Positions 22,501 to 34,149 of a DNA stretch of 64,000 bases are shown here, piece after piece. Under the pieces are notes generated by a model. It did not search any database. It worked only from the letters and a program-made list of their open reading frames with translations, and was not told the DNA's origin. The position numbers and the translations under genes are program-made. Numbering within the stretch: position 1 is the stretch's first letter; every line of letters starts with the position of its first letter. Origin of the DNA: Aegilops tauschii subsp. strangulata (lineage: Eukaryota > Streptophyta > Magnoliopsida > Poales > Poaceae); the NCBI RefSeq assembly GCF_002575655.3, contig NC_053041.3, forward strand, positions 120,248,318 through 120,312,317, read 5' to 3'.

Positions 22501-25500
22501 AGCCTTGGAGTGTGAGGAAGGTGACGCGGCTTATGCAGAATCTGTTTGTGCAACAGAGGAGTTGAAGTTTTACAAAGACAATGTTGACCCAACAGATATG
22601 ACATCTCTGCAAAAGCCGACCACGGAGCCTGAGCCGGCAATGAAATTTAAGTCAGCTGATGAGACTAAACTTGTTGATTTCGTTCCAGGTGACTCATCTT
22701 GGCAGTTTTGCATCAGTGCCAATCTGGATCCAAAATAGGAAAGCGCGCTCATCGAGTTCATCCGTGAGAATAGGGACATTTTTGCATGGAAACCTTCTAA
22801 CATGCCAGGTGTACCTAGAGAACTCGCTGAGCACACTCTCAATATTGATCCGAAATTTAAGCCGGTCAGACAATTCCTTCGGCGGTTTAATGAGGAGAGG
22901 CGAAAAGCCATTGGTGAGGAGGTGGCCCGGCTCTTGGCGGCCGGGTTTATTGTCGAAGTCTTTCATCCAGAATGGTTAGCTAACCCGGTGCTCGTGCTCA
23001 AGAAGAATGGCACCTGGCGGATGTGTGTGGACTACACGGACTTAAACAAGGCGTGTCCGGCTGATCCTTTTGCTCTCCCCCGTATTGATCAAATCATTGA
23101 TGCTACGGCGGGTTGTGAGCGCTTAAGTTTTTTGGATGCTTATTCTGGATACCATCAGATTAAAATGGCAGTTAAGGACCAGGAGAAGACGACGTTCATC
23201 ACTCCCTTTGGAGCCTTATGTTATGTGTCTATGCCTTTTGGACTAAAGAGTGCACAGGCGACTTATCAGCGTTGTGTGCAGAATTGTCTTCATAACCAGA
23301 TTGGGCGCAATGTTCATGCCTATGTGGATGATATCGTGGTTAAGTCCAGGGAGAAGGAGACCCTGGTAGATGACCTTAGAGAAACCTTCGATAATCTCCG
23401 GGTTTACAAGATGATGCTTAACCCAGCCAAGTGTGTTTTTGGTGTTCCCGCAGGCAAGCTCTTGGGTTTCCTGGTTTCTAACCGAGGCATTGAAGCTAAC
23501 CCAGAAAAAATCAAGGCAATCACCTCTCTGGCTAAGCCGGCGTGTATAAACGACGTCCAGCGTCTGGCAGGCCGCATCGCTGCTTTGAGCCGGTTTATAA
23601 GCCGTTTGGGTGAAAAGGCCATGCCACTGTATCAGTTGATGAAGAAAACTGATGACTTTATCTGGAATGATGCTGCTAATGCTGCTTTTGAGGATTTGAA
23701 GAGACAGCTGGCTGAGCCCCCAGTTCTTGCTGCTCCGATTGACAAGGAGCCCTTATTACTGTATGTAGCTGCTAACACACGAGCCGTGAGTGTGGCTGTG
23801 GTGGTGGAGCGCAAGGAAGAGGGTAAGGAGTATCCGGTTCAGTGGCCGGTTTACTACGTCAGTGAAGTGCTCATCGAGTCCAAACAGCGGTATCCACATT
23901 GGCAGAAGCTTGTTTATGGTGTGTTCATGGCAAGCCGGAAGCTTAAGCATTATTTCCAAGGTCACCCCATCACTGTGGTTAGTTCTGCTCCCCTTGGAGA
24001 TATCATCCAAAACAGAGAAGCCACAGGAAGAGTGGCTAAGTGGGCTATAGAGCTTGGGCCTCATGGTCTGAAATACGTGCCACGCACTGCTGTTAAATCT
24101 CAAGCTTTGGTGGATTTCATCAACGATTGGACAGAGCTGGAGGTGCCTGAAGAAAAGCCGGATAATACATATTGGACTATTCACTTCGATGGGTCTAGGC
24201 AATTGGAGGGCTCGGGGGCTGGAGTTGTATTGACTTCCCCTAAAGGTGACAAGTTTCGTTATGTGCTACGGTTGATGTTTCCTTGTACTAATAATGCGGC
24301 TGAGTACGAGGCCTTGCTCCATGGTCTTCGGATGGCTAAGGAGATGAGCTTGAGCCGGGTAAGGTGCTTTGGCGACTCAGATTTAGTGGCTCAACAAGTG
24401 TCGGGCAAGTGGGATTCCAAGGACCCTCCCATGGCGGCTTATCGCCGCGAAGTTGATGCCATTGCAGGACATTTTCAGGGTTACCAAGTAGAGCATATCG
24501 ATCGCAGGAAGAACGAGGCGGCTGATGCTTTAAGCCGGCTGGGCTCTCAGCGAAAGCCGGTGCCGCCTAATACTTTCTTGGATATCTTGCATAACCCTTC
24601 TGTTAAGTTGCCTACAGAGGAAGACTTGGCTGTCCCTGACCCGGAGGCACAGTTGGTGGCGGCTCTCCGCATTACCCCGGACTGGACAGTACCATACTTG
24701 GCTTACATGACCCAGGGAGAATTGCCTGAGGATGAAACTTTGGCCAGACAAATAACCCGGCGGTCTAAGTCAATGATAATTGTCAATGGTGAGCTGCATC
24801 GTCGCAGTGTTACTGGAACTTTCCAGCGTTGTGTTTCCCCTGAGGAAGGTCAAGAAATTTTACGTCAGATTCACGAGGGGGATTGTGGCCATCATGCCGG
24901 CTCAAAATCCCTTGTGGCCAAGGCTTTTCGTCATGGTTTTTATTGGCTGACAGCTCATGCTGATGCGGAGGACTTAGTCAGTAAATGTGACGGTTGCCAG
25001 AGGTTCTCATGACGGGCTCATGTGCCGGCTCAGGAGCTGAGGATGATTCCAATTACTTGGCCATTTGCGGTCCGGGGGCTTGATATGGTTGGGCCTTTTA
25101 AAAGGTCCAAGGATAAGAAGACCCACCTCTTGGTGGCAGTTGACAAGTTCACAAAGTGGGTTGAGGCAGAGCCAGTTAGCAAGTGTGATGCGGCCACAGC
25201 GGTTCAGTTCATGAAAAAGGTGATATTTCGCTTTGGTTTTCCACACAACATTATAACTGACAATGGTACCAATCTGTCTAAAGGCGCCATGGAAGAGTTT
25301 TGTCAACGAGAGCATATTCGACTTGATGTTTCGTCAGTGGCTCACCGTCAGTCCAATGGTCAAGTTGAGAGAGCTAATCAGGAGATCTTGAAGGGCATCA
25401 AGCCCCGGCTTTTGGTCCCTTTACAACAGACGCCGGGTTGTTGGGTGGAGGAGTTACCCTCCGTGTTATGGAGCATCAATACTACTCTTAACAGGTCTAC

Positions 25501-25942
25501 GGGTTACACGCCTTTCTTCATGGTTTATGGAGCGGAAGCAGTCCTCCCCAGCGACATCCGTCATGACTCGCCTCGAGTGGCGGCTTATGTCGAGGCGGAT
25601 AATGAGCGGGCGCGCCAAGTTGCTCTTGACTTGTTGGACGAATAGCGTGATGTGGCAGCAGCTCGCTCGGCGATTTACCAACAAGATCTGCGCCGTTATC
25701 ACAGCCGCCGGGTTAAGTCCCGGGTCTTCCAGGAAGGTGATCTGGTGCTCCGGCTCATCCAAGATCAGACAGATGCACACAAGTTATCCCCGCCTTGGGA
25801 AGGGCCCTTTGTGGTCAGCAAGAACTTCCACAATGGGTCATATTACCTTATCGATGTTCGGGAGCACAAAGATTCATGCAAGTCGGAGGAAGAGACCCGT
25901 TGGCCGTGGAACATAGCTCAGCTTCGGCCTTATTACACTTGA
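19558..25942 (+). pseudogene. gag-pol polyprotein of the Tat-like gypsy, broken
   Basis: The N-terminal gag starts near ATG 19558 (MTKSHRGKLYIDD) in one frame. It shifts to the next frame around 19906-19917, where a G/T run appears one base too long. After that a single frame runs to 25942 with three in-frame stops: TAG 22736, TGA 25010 and TAG 25643. Domains in order are the gag core (about 20970-21420), aspartic protease with LMDGGSS near 22155, RT with YVDD at 23321, a first RNase H (about 23750-24130), a second RNase H with HFDGSR and NNAAEYEAL (about 24170-24540), and an integrase with HHCC zinc finger (24870-25010) and DDE core (GLDMVGPF, TDNGTN, GQVERANQEI). Stops at CAG-like and CGA-like codons suggest C-to-T decay. 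As it stands it cannot make a full polyprotein. Confidence 0.93.
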
Positions 25943-27042
25943 GCCACCGGCTCTCATAATGTACATATTTCTATAGCCATGTATATATTATGATAAATAA
26001 TAAAGCAGGACCTCTGTCCTTTTCTCCTCCAAAGGTAAACGTGTTATTTCCATTACAACATCACATGGTCACTTGGAGGTGGATCCGGCTTATGATCGTA
26101 TTCGAATCTAGCCGTAACCAATATGATCACCTGGGGGCTTCCTGTTCAAACATAGGTCGCATTCGAACCGAAGAGAACATAGCTGTCGATACCCACTTGA
26201 TTGGCAAATTGCCGAGCTCATTGGGGAGTTTTCTTTGATCATATTTGAATCATAGCTCAACCCCCTTTGGGAACCGACGTGGATCATATTCGAATCAGCG
26301 TCGTTAAACAACTCTTAAGGTCATTTGGGGGCTTCCTGTTCAAACATGGGTCGTATTCGAACCAAAGAGAACATAGCTGTCGGTACCCTCTTGATCGGCA
26401 ACGCCAAAGCCACTGGGGGCTATATGACCGCATTCGAATCTTAGCTTAACCCCTTTGGACGGTTCTCTGGTCGTATTCGAACCGGAAGCCCCTAAGTTTT
26501 GATCTTCTGATTTACAACAAGTTCTTTTGGTCATATCAACAGCGTGCAAGGGCAGCTTTTACTTCGCCGACTTAATTTTGATTCACAACGTTGATAGCAC
26601 ATAGTAAGTATTATTGATGCTGGTGAACCGGAGTTGAGATCTTAACCTCATTATTCGGGTTACATAAACCGGAAGTATACTTGAAGGCTTGTAAGTATGC
26701 TATTATGGTTACATCAAGGATATAATTGAGGGCCAGTCTTTGGTGACTTTGGTTCATATTCCGGGTTATATAAGGTTTATGATTCTCGGTGCGGTAAGCC
26801 ACCCAGAGACTTGGGACTTGTTTTCTATGCAGGATGGTTAAAGACAGCTATTCGAGCTTAAGGAAAATAAATGATTAATTATAACCCGGAGGAATATGAA
26901 GAAGCAGCTTAAATGGAGTTAAGCATTCAACACGTGCACGATGGCACGACAAAATTAAGTGTTTGTCCTACTCTATTACAAGACTCCCCGAGTCCAAAAG
27001 GTGAGGCATTGTTTTAAGGTGTAACCATGAGCCGCTTATAAG
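25943..27042. repeat. 3' untranslated region of the gypsy with 194-bp tandem repeats
   Basis: Two copies of about 194 bp start at 26133 and 26327 with gggggcttcctgttcaaaca, and a partial third starts near 26413. Each contains several cgaatc or cgaacc motifs and gaacatagctgtcg. Non-coding tandem repeats after integrase are common in Tat elements. No gene is seen to 27042. Confidence 0.75.
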
Positions 27043-30000
27043 TCAAGGTGCTTGTTGAGTTGAAGCTTCCGGCTCATCCCTCTCCGCTCCTCCGGCTGAT
27101 TCCATGACCTGGAAGGTTGATGATTTCCAGTCAATGCCGCTCAAAGCTTCAAATTGAGCCTCGTCATCAATTAACCCGGCCGGGTCAACTTCTGGGGCGA
27201 AGGTATGCTTACGAGTCGGAGGGATCAAGCTGATGGCTTCATAACGTGGAGTGGGGATCCTCTGATTTTCCGCGTCGTAGCCCGGCTGATACTTGGTAAG
27301 GTCGGTGTCATTCCCAATCAGGGTGGCCACCGGGCGCATGCTCTTCACACAGGCAGCAAAGTCTTTTTGGTCAAAGGGGGTGCCGTCTTCCTTCAGGCTG
27401 GGGTATCCAAGAGCGATGTCGGCCGGGTCTAGCTCCGGAAGAAAAGCCTTAGCCCGGCTCAAGGCAGCTATCGCTCTGGCTCTTGCAGAGGCCCGTCTTA
27501 GCTCTTGGAAGCGCCGAGGAAGAACGGCAAGCCGCCTGAGTACGTCCACCAGGTGAGTCGGAACCTCGTTGGACAGAGCCACAACGGCTAACGCACGCTG
27601 TGACCCGGTGTAGAGTTGCTCCACCAGGGTGTACACGGCCTTCAACTTGGTGAGAACATTCTGATTAAGGTTGGAGCTTCTGGGACCTGCATAACAAGGT
27701 TAGGTGAGCTGATGGCAATTGTGGGACTTCTAAGACATAAAGAATGTAAGTTTGTTAAAGGCTTGCAGAATGACTTACCGAAGACTGCGGCGACCATCTG
27801 TGACACATGGCGCTTTAAGCCGAAGAGTTCGGCGGTTCTCTCCGTCAGAGCAGCCTCCGCTTGTTCGGCCCGGCTGACCAAAGCAGTTTTCTCCTCGGCC
27901 CAAGTCTTTCTTTCGGTTTCAAATTTCTTCTTCAGCTTTTCTTGTGCAGCAACACTGAACTCAAATTTGGCATTGGCCTTCCGGGTCTCAGTTTCCTGAG
28001 TCTTCAGGCGGTTCTTTAGCTCAGAGATTTCAGCTTCAAATTTCTTGCAGGCAGCCTGTACATATTCCGGGTTACAGTGTGAGTGTTTATTACGCAACAT
28101 TAAAGTCCCAAGCCCTTTGCAAGCAAAGACACTTGGCACTTGGGGGCTAATGTAGGCTGAAAGATTCTATTTACAATTGCCGGTTCATGAAGACAAGCCG
28201 GAAGTTAAGTCTACAACGTATTCTATCATAAGTAATAGACTTGGGAGCTAGCATGGTAAGACTGACTATAGAGTAAGTAAGAGAGTTGTACCTCAGATTT
28301 TTGCTGTATCTGCTTCACCATGTCAATCTCCAGGTCCCGACTGTTGTGCACTTGACCAATGTAACCAGAAACGATGTCTCCAATGCTCAAGTTAGCGTAA
28401 TCAGTAATCTCCAGTCTAGCCCTGCGGCGCTCTAGCAGCTCTTCCTTGGCAGAGCATCTGGCCAGCACAGTAGGTCTTCCCGGCTCAACATATTCTGTCC
28501 GGGTAATTACCACATCCAGGTCATCGGCCGGTTGAGCTGAGCTGGGAATCTCCGGGTTGTCGGAACCCGCCATGGTTTGTTCTTCAGTTGAGGCGGCGGT
28601 GTCCGTAGCTGGTGCAGATGGCGGCTCAGAGGCAGAGGCATTGGGTTCAGTTAAGTCCGGCTCTTCGACCGGCTTATTTTTCTTAGCCCTTTTGCTGAGC
28701 TTGGCTTGGGCACTGAAAGTCAAAAGATTAGTACAAAAAACATAAATAAGATAAGCACAAATGAGATGATTATCATTACCCGGGTGCGGTCTTGAAAGCC
28801 GGCAGGTTAGATTGCATGGAGTCACCAGAGGAAGGTGAAGTTTCCTGATAATTTGAATCAGACGAATTGAGTGGTTGACGAGTGACGCCCGCTAAAGGAT
28901 GAAAAGGGTATAAGTTGGAGATAACCTCAGTCCGGCGCTTTCTTGATGCCTCGGGTAAGCCGGAGGAGAGGTCTGCATCCTTGTTGGCCCGGGTTTGCCT
29001 CCGGCTCTCATGAATCTGTTGCTTCAAAAGAAATTGAGGATCTTGATAAGCTAAAGGATGCGAAAATCTTACTTTCCGGGTTACTCTTCGGACTTTCAGC
29101 CTTGGCAATGGGTCCGAGTCGGAGGAAAGTATAGTTACCTCTTCAGTCACCGGGTTACTCGCTCCGGTATCATCCTGCAGATAATCAAGTCAGTAAGGTG
29201 GTTAAAAAACAGACGAAAAGCAGAATAAGAGCCTGACAAAACAAGGGTTACCTCTGACTCGGAGCTATCATCTAGCTGAAGCAGCTCTGAGGCGCTAGGC
29301 TTACTCCCCTTCTTGCGGGGAGCGGCTCTCCTGGCGGCTTTCTTAGCCTTCCTGGCCTTTTTAGCCGCCTCATGGTCATACTTGACCTTCCAGAACTTGT
29401 CATTAGCCTGAAAAATACGACAAAGATTTCTTAAGGTTCAGATGAAAACTATTAAAAGGGAAAGCAAGGTGCTCAGGTCAATGGCTTACCGCCGGAGCCG
29501 GGTTAGCTTGGCAGAAGGGGCTTAAGCCGGTCCTCCCGCAGTCTGCTAAGCTCTCGTTCAAGAGGGACTTGGTCATGTCGTCTACGATGTCCTCAGGTAG
29601 ATCGTTGGGGTTGTGCCGCAGAGGGTCATCCTTCCGGCTCGTGTAATTACACATTAAGCCGGGGCGGCGGCTCAAGGGAATCACCCGCCAAGAAAGCCAG
29701 ACCCGGACCAGATCAACGCCGTTGAGGCCATTTCCCAAAAGAGCTTTAATCTTGTTGATGGTAGGGATCAATGGTTGACGCTCAGCTTGAGATAGTTTGT
29801 CCGGCAGGGGGTGATTTGGCTCCAGACGCAGAGCACGAAAGCCGGGCAGAGGGTTCTCATCAGCCGGAGAAGTGTCCTGGCAGTAGAACCATGTCTGGTT
29901 CCAGTCCTTTGGGTGGCTTGGCGGCTCAGCATAAGGAAAAAGGCAATCTCTCCGTCGTTGAATGGAGATTCCACCAAGCTCCAAGCTAGGCCCGTTGGCG

Positions 30001-30392
30001 CACTCATTCTGGCGATTCAGATAGAACAACTCCCTAAAAAGCAGTAGGCTGGGCTCTTCTCCAAGATATACTTTGCAGAATACTTGAAAGTTGTAAATAT
30101 TTGACACGGAATTGGGTCCTATGTCTTGTGGCCGCAGATCGAAGAGGTTCAGAACATCTCTAAAGAATTTTGAGCCGGGAGGTGCGAAGCCCCGGCTCAT
30201 GTGATCAGCAAATATCACCGCCTCGCCATCTCTTGGTTGAGGTCTTTCCTCCGACGGGTCAGGGGCACGATAAGACATGACCTCCTTCTTGGGCAGGTAA
30301 CCCGTCTTCACGAAATCAGCTAAAGTGTCATCAGTAACATTGGATCTCATCCAGTTGCACGTGATGGGTGCCTTGGGAGCCTTGGGCGGCAT
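27043..30392 (-). CDS. Six-exon antisense gene of the Tat-like gypsy (gypsy-type transposon domain protein)
   Basis: On the strand opposite gag-pol, six exons join with GT-AG signals: 30392-29490, 29407-29252, 29174-28780, 28712-28292, 28055-27779 and 27686-27043. Their lengths (903, 156, 395, 421, 277, 644) sum to a whole number of codons and give about 931 residues with no stop. The first exon starts MPPKAPKAPITCNWMRSNV and contains the region I associate with the 'putative gypsy type transposon' domain (PF04195, from memory), with HMSRGFAPPGSKFFRDVL. The middle exons are acidic or basic and disordered. Exon 5 is a strong coiled coil (LKNRLKTQETETRKANAKFE). The function of these antisense proteins is unknown. 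The frame is intact although gag-pol is broken. Exon limits are my own reading and need transcripts. Confidence 0.7.
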
Positions 30393-31439
30393 TGTGAAAA
30401 ACGAAAGCCTATGACAAAAGGAGATGTCCGGTTCAACTATAAGCCGGAGGAAGTTTACAATTCAATATTCAAGATGGCGGCTTATGAAGGGGCCTAATGA
30501 CATATGGCTAACTGCGTCGGGTTATCTAAGCCGCTGTGGGCATCGTGAGTACTTCAAGTTGTCTAAAACTTTATCATAAATGAGCCGGAAATTTGTCAGC
30601 GCGTGGCCTCTTTTAAGCCGGAGATATGAGCCGCCATAGCTAAATAGATGCAATTTTTGACTAAGTGTGGCGCAAACAAGTTTCACAGATCGCAGTAATT
30701 ATTTTGGATCAAACAATCGGCTAAAAAGGAAAAATTTCTAGACCTAGAAAGCTGATACAGAGAAATCATGAGCTCTAAGGGGATCTCTTTGCAAGTAAAG
30801 GGGGCGTGCTACTATTGAAAATGGGTGCGAAACCACAGCCGCGCGAGTTCTATGTGTTTTCTGGATCTAAGGGGGCCGTGTAGAAGAAACTGTGAAGAAA
30901 TGGCGACGAACTATGAAGAACAGGGGAGAACAGCAAGAACCCTAATGCGGATCTATTCTGTGGAGTGGCAAGGACTTACGGGTGCTGATGAGTCGCGGAG
31001 GTCGCCGCCGTTTCTCTGGACAAGTCAGGGTGATGCAGCGGCCGAGGTTGATGAAGACCAGGAGAGCGGCGGCGGAGCTCGAGCTCTCGGGTGTCAGAGG
31101 AGGAAGACGATGGAGGCGACAAGTGAATGAAGGCTTATGGGCCGGGCTTATTTATAAAGTGCGGCTAATAAGTGGGCGCGAGAAACGAGGAGGCCACGGC
31201 GTGATTATCTCGCCACAGAAGCGCCTCGATTTTCGGGATGGCCATTAAAGATAAGATCCGTTGAGATATGACAGAATAAAAACAGAACTTAATGGAAGAT
31301 GACGTCATGGCGGGTTATCCGGAATCCAGAAGATGACGTCACGGCGGGTTATAACCTTCACACAAATATAAGCCGGAAGATTTTCTCTCAAGGGGATTGA
31401 AGATTGACATGAACCGGTTCAAATCAATCTGGGGCCTAA
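30393..31439. other. Gypsy 3' region upstream of the antisense gene
   Basis: No plus-strand gene is supported. The stretch probably contains the promoter and leader of the minus-strand gene. The GC-rich sequence around 30900-31130 is not convincingly coding. The polypurine-like ctggggcc lies just before the 3' LTR. Confidence 0.45.
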
Positions 31440-31958
31440 TGTTGAGGATATAACCATTAGAGTCACCCGCCCTGGAGGGGCCGGGTTACGTCATAATGGT
31501 CATCACGTGAAGCCCAGCACCAAACTTGAAGACGGCGGGTCAATAATGGGCTTAAGACCCGGAGATGGCTTAAGGCCTGTAGTGTTAACCGCCGTTAGGG
31601 TGAAACTTGTAGTGTAAGGCAAGAATAGTTAAGAGTCCGAGCCGGACACTGTTATGAGCCAGCCGGGACTCTGAGAGCCGCTGGGCGTCAACCTCTCTAT
31701 ATAAAGGGATGACCCGGCGGCGGTTTAGGGACAAGTAAGACAAACTCGATAACCAGACAGGACGGTTTAGCTCCTGGTGATCGAAACCCTAATCAATACC
31801 ACCTCAACTGGACGTAGGCTTTTAACTTCACCGTAAGGGGCCGAACCAGTATAACCCTTGTGTTCCTTGTCCCGTTTAACCCCTTTAAGCTTCCTAGCTG
31901 CGATGGCTCCACGACTAAGTCCTTGCGCGAGGACATCTGCCATGACAATTCCACGACA
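31440..31958 (+). repeat. 3' LTR of the Tat-like gypsy
   Basis: It is 519 bp, begins TGTTGAGGATATAACC and ends CCACGACA, followed by the TSD GTACC. It matches the 5' LTR except at about 12 positions, mostly transitions. Confidence 0.95.
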
Positions 31959-32093
31959 GTACCCCTGACTAAAAATTTTTAGTCTCAAGACTAGTTTTAG
32001 CCCCTCTTTAGTCAGGGGTGCTTGGAACTTTAGCCTCTTAAAGAGACTATTTTTAGTCAGACTAAAATAAGTCCCTTGGATCCAAGCACCCTC

Positions 32094-32481
32094 TTGGTGT
32101 GGCCGGCTCTTCTATGGCCTCCTCCCGCTCACAATTGACATAAACGAACCATCTATACAAATCAAGCATGCAAAACATGATAATTTTTACTTTGTCCATA
32201 CAAATGAGATATCCCACTTAAACATACAAGTCGTCAATCAAGCTTCACAAAATAAAAAAACACTTCATGAAACAAAGAATGAGCTAACTCATCACGGAAG
32301 TCATTCACGATAGGGAGGGAGCCCGAAGCCCCTCACGCACCGAGGGAGGAGCTCGCCATCGTCGCTCTGGAGGAAGGCTCTGTAGAGCCCAAGCCCCGGG
32401 AACCCCTCCGACGCCGGCCCTTGCGAGTTGAGGTCGACACCGGCATGGGTAGCAGGGCCGCTTGCCGCCGACTGGGAACTT
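32094..32481. other. No gene seen
   Basis: Continuation of the CACTA interior after the small TIR element. A GC-rich patch at 32330-32470 has no supported frame. Confidence 0.35.
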
Positions 32482-32867
32482 AATCTTTGGGCCTTTAGAA
32501 ATAATGCAAGCCTGTAACTAAAATACCTAGAAAGGTGAACTGAATCTTTGGGCCTCTAGAAATAATGCAAGCCTGAAACTGAAATACCTAGAAAGGTGAA
32601 CTGAATCTTTGGGCCTCTAGAAATAATGCAAGCCTGAAAGTGAAATACCTAGAAAGGTGAACTGAATCTTTGGGCCTCTAGAAATAATGCAAGCCTCAAA
32701 CTGAAATACCTAGAAAGGTGAACTGAATCTTTGGGCATCTAGAAATAATGCAAGCCTGGAATTGAAATACCTAGGAAGGTGAACTGAATCTTTGGGCCTC
32801 TAGAAATAATGCAAGCCTGAAATTGAAATACCTAGAAAGGTGACCTGAATCTTTGGGCCTCTAGAAA
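32482..32867. repeat. 61-bp minisatellite, six and a third units
   Basis: Units start at 32482, 32543, 32604, 32665, 32726, 32787 and, partially, 32848, each beginning aatctttgggcctctagaaa. Copies differ at only a few bases, so the array is young. Confidence 0.95.
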
Positions 32868-34140
32868 GATTTATTACCTCCTCAAGCAGCATCAAACAAT
32901 TCCGTGCGTGCACCACAAATCTATACCAAGTTTGATCAGGATCTACTTTTCCAAATCAGAATTAGCGCTAGAGCAAGCAAGATCAATGATATGGCCGTGA
33001 GACAGAGAAGGAACGAACAAACTCACCCCTCTCGCGACCTCCCTGGTAGATGCACCGCCGCCGCGCACGACAGAGGGAGAAAAACGACTGGTGAAGGGGG
33101 AGCAGGGCGACCTTCGAAGGCCGGAGGGAGAGGGCGGCCGGAGTAGGGCGGCGGAGGCCGGAAGGAGAGGGCAGTCGGAGGAGAGAGAGGGCGAGCGGCC
33201 CTATGGGGAACAGAGAGGAGTCGTGTGAGAGGGGGGTGAGCGATCTGGTGCGGGCAGGGGAGATTTTTTTAGTTCTCTTTTAGTGGGCCCGAGGATAACT
33301 AACCCAATTAGAACCTCTCCACCGGGCTAGTTTTTTTAGCTGGGTTAGAGCAAACTAGCTCAAACTAACCCCTCTTGTTTCGATAATTTGAGGCTATTTC
33401 AACCCAAACTAGCTCTAACTCAGGGATCCAAACAAAGAGGAGTGTTACTGTACATGCTACAGTGTGGACCGTAGCACATTGTTTTTTATGGCCATACCAC
33501 CACATTGTTTTCTACTGCTGGTTCACTGGGCTACCCTGGTTCGCACTGCTGGTTCACTGGGCTGTCGTCGTTCGCACTCCTCCGACCTGAGTAGTACTCT
33601 AGTATAGTACTAGTATATACCGCATCATTCTTTGCTCCTTCTTACTACTCCGACATGTGGGAGAGCCAGCATCCGGGTCGACGTGTCATGCACCAGATTA
33701 GAGCGCGGAACGGAAGGGGAGCATCACCCCGGTCCGAGCGCCAGTAATTCATGACTATAGTGAGTGGTCATATCACAAGTCTTTCCAGCAGTAACGCGCC
33801 GTCAAATCGCACAGCCCCACTCACTCACCCTCCTCGCCTCTCTGTCAAACCGCCTACCCGAAAACTGCCGCGCGTACTGCCCGGGAAAAGCCCCGCCCTC
33901 AACTTTTAACTACGCTAAAATAGTTCGAGCTTGTTCGTTCTATATAAATACAATACTTACTGTATGTTTATTCACCCGTGGGGTTGTTCAATGAATGGAG
34001 GGGCGGGGAGCACAAGTGAACAATACTGTAGTACTACTAGTAGTAAGTAGGAGTCGTACAGTAGTCACCTTAAATAGAGAGTTTCTTTTCTTTAATGCCA
34101 CGTACACAAATTGAAACGCTTGTTGTGGAGAGAAAAAAGA
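32868..34140. other. No gene seen
   Basis: GC-rich sequence at 33000-33240 has no convincing frame. From about 33270 to 33443 there are inverted-looking aactagc/gctagtt motifs ending ccaaacaaagagg, possibly a small TIR element. Around 33650 the sequence cgacatgtgggagagccagcat matches 18250 in diverged form. A TATA-like ctatataaata lies near 33941. Confidence 0.35.
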
Positions 34141-34149
34141 TAATCACTC

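Larger units (their letters stand above)
18951..31958 (+). mobile_element. Ty3/gypsy LTR retrotransposon, Tat-like lineage
   Basis: This is a complete element of 13,008 bp with two 519-bp LTRs and the 5-bp duplication GTACC at 18946-18950 and 31959-31963. The order is gag, protease, RT, RNase H, second RNase H, integrase, then a long 3' region with an antisense gene. A second, archaeal-type RNase H after the first and antisense ORFs are known traits of Tat elements such as Grande and Retand. Counting by eye, the LTRs differ at about 12 of 519 positions (2.3%). With the commonly used rate of 1.3e-8 per site per year that suggests insertion a little under one million years ago. gag-pol is broken, so it could move only with help. 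Confidence 0.93.
18735..32093. mobile_element. Small TIR element split by the gypsy insertion
   Basis: Terminal inverted repeats GAGGGTGCTTGGAT lie at 18735 and, inverted, ending at 32093. TTG is present just outside each end (18732-18734 and 32094-32096). Without the gypsy the element is only about 350 bp and is rich in gactaaaa motifs on both strands. The superfamily is not assigned: a 3-bp duplication could suggest PIF/Harbinger, but TTG is not the typical target. Confidence 0.6.

Noticed and set aside
22736..25645. gag-pol stops as programmed readthrough sites
   Set aside because: Three stops at different domain positions plus a frameshift in gag fit decay better than recoding, and one lies within integrase.
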